From Streptomyces fragilis (GTDB taxonomy: Bacteria > Actinomycetota > Actinomycetes > Streptomycetales > Streptomycetaceae): a stretch of 64,000 bases of DNA. This document shows, piece after piece, positions 63,520 to 64,000 of the stretch. A program made the translations under genes and the position numbers. Numbering within the stretch: position 1 is the stretch's first letter; the number at the start of each line of letters is the position of its first letter. The notes under the pieces are model-generated. The model was not told where the DNA came from. It saw only the letters and a list, made by a program, of their open reading frames with translations, and ran no database searches. The stretch covers positions 1,302,001-1,366,000 of the forward strand of contig NZ_BEVZ01000002.1 of NCBI RefSeq assembly GCF_003112515.1, in the 5' to 3' direction.

Positions 63520-63721
63520 GGTGCTCCTACGCAACCGTAGTGGTATGGACCAATGTGGGGGCCGCGAGCCAGCAGCCTGTCAGCGTGCTGGGGGAACGTC
63601 AACCCTCAGTTTTCGCAAGGCATTTGACTATTCAGGCGGTCGAAACGTCCCGATGCCACGTCACCCTCGGTGAACGCGGGAGGGGTGGAACAGCCTCCTC
63701 CGTGACCGTTGCGGACAGCCC

Positions 63722-63751
63722 TTGACTGCCGCACCGGCGACTGTTCATAGT
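63722..63751 (+). promoter_or_regulatory. sigma-70-type promoter candidate, rightward
   Basis: TTGACT (63722-63727) and CATAGT (63746-63751) are separated by 18 bp, in an intergenic stretch of 481 bp at the right end of the window. It would drive a gene starting near 63847 and continuing beyond the window. Confidence 0.5.
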
Positions 63752-63846
63752 GGCGCGAATCCAAGCCCACTCCTCCCCCCACACGAGTGGCGAAATCTGG
63801 ACGGCCGGTTTTCGGCGCGTCCGTGGACGGGTGGGACGCAGCCGAC

Positions 63847-64000
63847 ATGACTCAGGGCTCACGGGGGCCCGGCAGCCCGCGGGCCGGGGCCGGCCCGCCG
63901 CCCGGACCGGACCCGCTCGGCCGCCGGACACCACGTCAGGGGACGGCCCGCCGCCGGACCGCACGCCACCGGGCCGCTCCCTGCCTCACCCAGGCCGCCC
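63847..64000 (+). CDS. possible 5' end of a gene running off the right edge
   Basis: An ATG at 63847 opens a frame that remains open for 51 codons to the window end. The product is Gly/Pro/Arg-rich (MTQGSRGPGSPRAGAG) and shows no domain. It lies about 90 bp after a plausible promoter, but the ribosome site is weak and another frame is open too. It may be a disordered N-terminus or non-coding. Confidence 0.25.
   Translation, partial: MTQGSRGPGSPRAGAGPPPGPDPLGRRTPRQGTARRRTARHRAAPCLTQAA

Noticed and set aside
63606..63964. Minus-strand genes at the right end
   Set aside because: The frames lack ribosome sites and domains and run through a region with a rightward promoter.

Overview
The window is chromosomal DNA of a Streptomyces-type actinomycete. 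It is very GC-rich with strong G/C bias at third codon positions, uses many GTG and some TTG starts, and has long antisense shadow reading frames. It carries SARP, LacI, PucR and XRE-STAND regulators, Streptomyces subtilisin-inhibitor (SSI) genes, and several carbohydrate-active enzymes that look CebR-controlled. The density of specialised-metabolism and secreted-enzyme genes suggests an accessory part of the chromosome. I saw no rRNA, tRNA, CRISPR array, transposase or phage module.

Layout. 1-2.5 kb: the 5' end of an NRPS condensation-domain gene running off the left edge, an XRE-STAND regulator and a small secreted Gly/Thr-rich protein. 2.5-7.5 kb: a large SARP/AfsR-type regulator divergent from an NTF2-like gene, then a PPK2 kinase and a small membrane protein. 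7.7-9.7 kb: a GH43 arabinofuranosidase with an AbfB domain, and a GNAT. 9.8-15.5 kb: a translationally coupled FMO-SDR-MFS-TauE operon divergent from a PucR regulator with a palindromic operator. 15.5-27.6 kb: plant-polysaccharide genes (GH39, sugar-binding lipoprotein, LacI repressor, GH43 xylosidase, AA10 LPMO, CBM2-GH5 cellulase) with two perfect CebR boxes and two TTTGCGCAAA-type sites; an RTX-like protein and a membrane STAND-TPR protein sit among them. 27.6-31.3 kb: a probable sulfur-scavenging operon (cysteine-containing leader peptide, LLM monooxygenase, nitroreductase, frameshifted aldo/keto reductase). 31.5-35 kb: M48 protease, VOC protein, 2'-5' RNA ligase-like protein. 35-43.1 kb: a DUF4132 gene overlapping a ubiquitin-like small protein that ends in Gly-Gly, an MFS transporter, a coiled-coil/Mrr nuclease/TerD fusion and a SUKH protein. 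43.2-52.1 kb: VOC, SDR, M23 peptidase, two tandem SSI genes, an FtsX-type ABC exporter and a Tat-exported alpha/beta hydrolase. 52.1-63.5 kb: a six-gene overlapping operon coding for an ANL ligase, C-PCP protein, E1-alpha, E1-beta, lipoyl E2 and a C-A-PCP-TE-MFS megasynthase.

How they may work together. The right-hand operon reads as a compact specialised-metabolite pathway. An acyl group made by ligase activation and/or a 2-oxo-acid dehydrogenase-like E1/E2 module would be passed through carrier and condensation domains to an amino acid (serine by specificity code), released by a thioesterase with a Cys nucleophile, and exported by the fused MFS domain. A CebR-like box inside its first gene hints that it may respond to the same cellulose-derived signal as the LPMO and cellulase. 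The most unexpected item elsewhere is the ubiquitin-like protein coupled to DUF4132. All functions are read from motifs and context; no searches were run.
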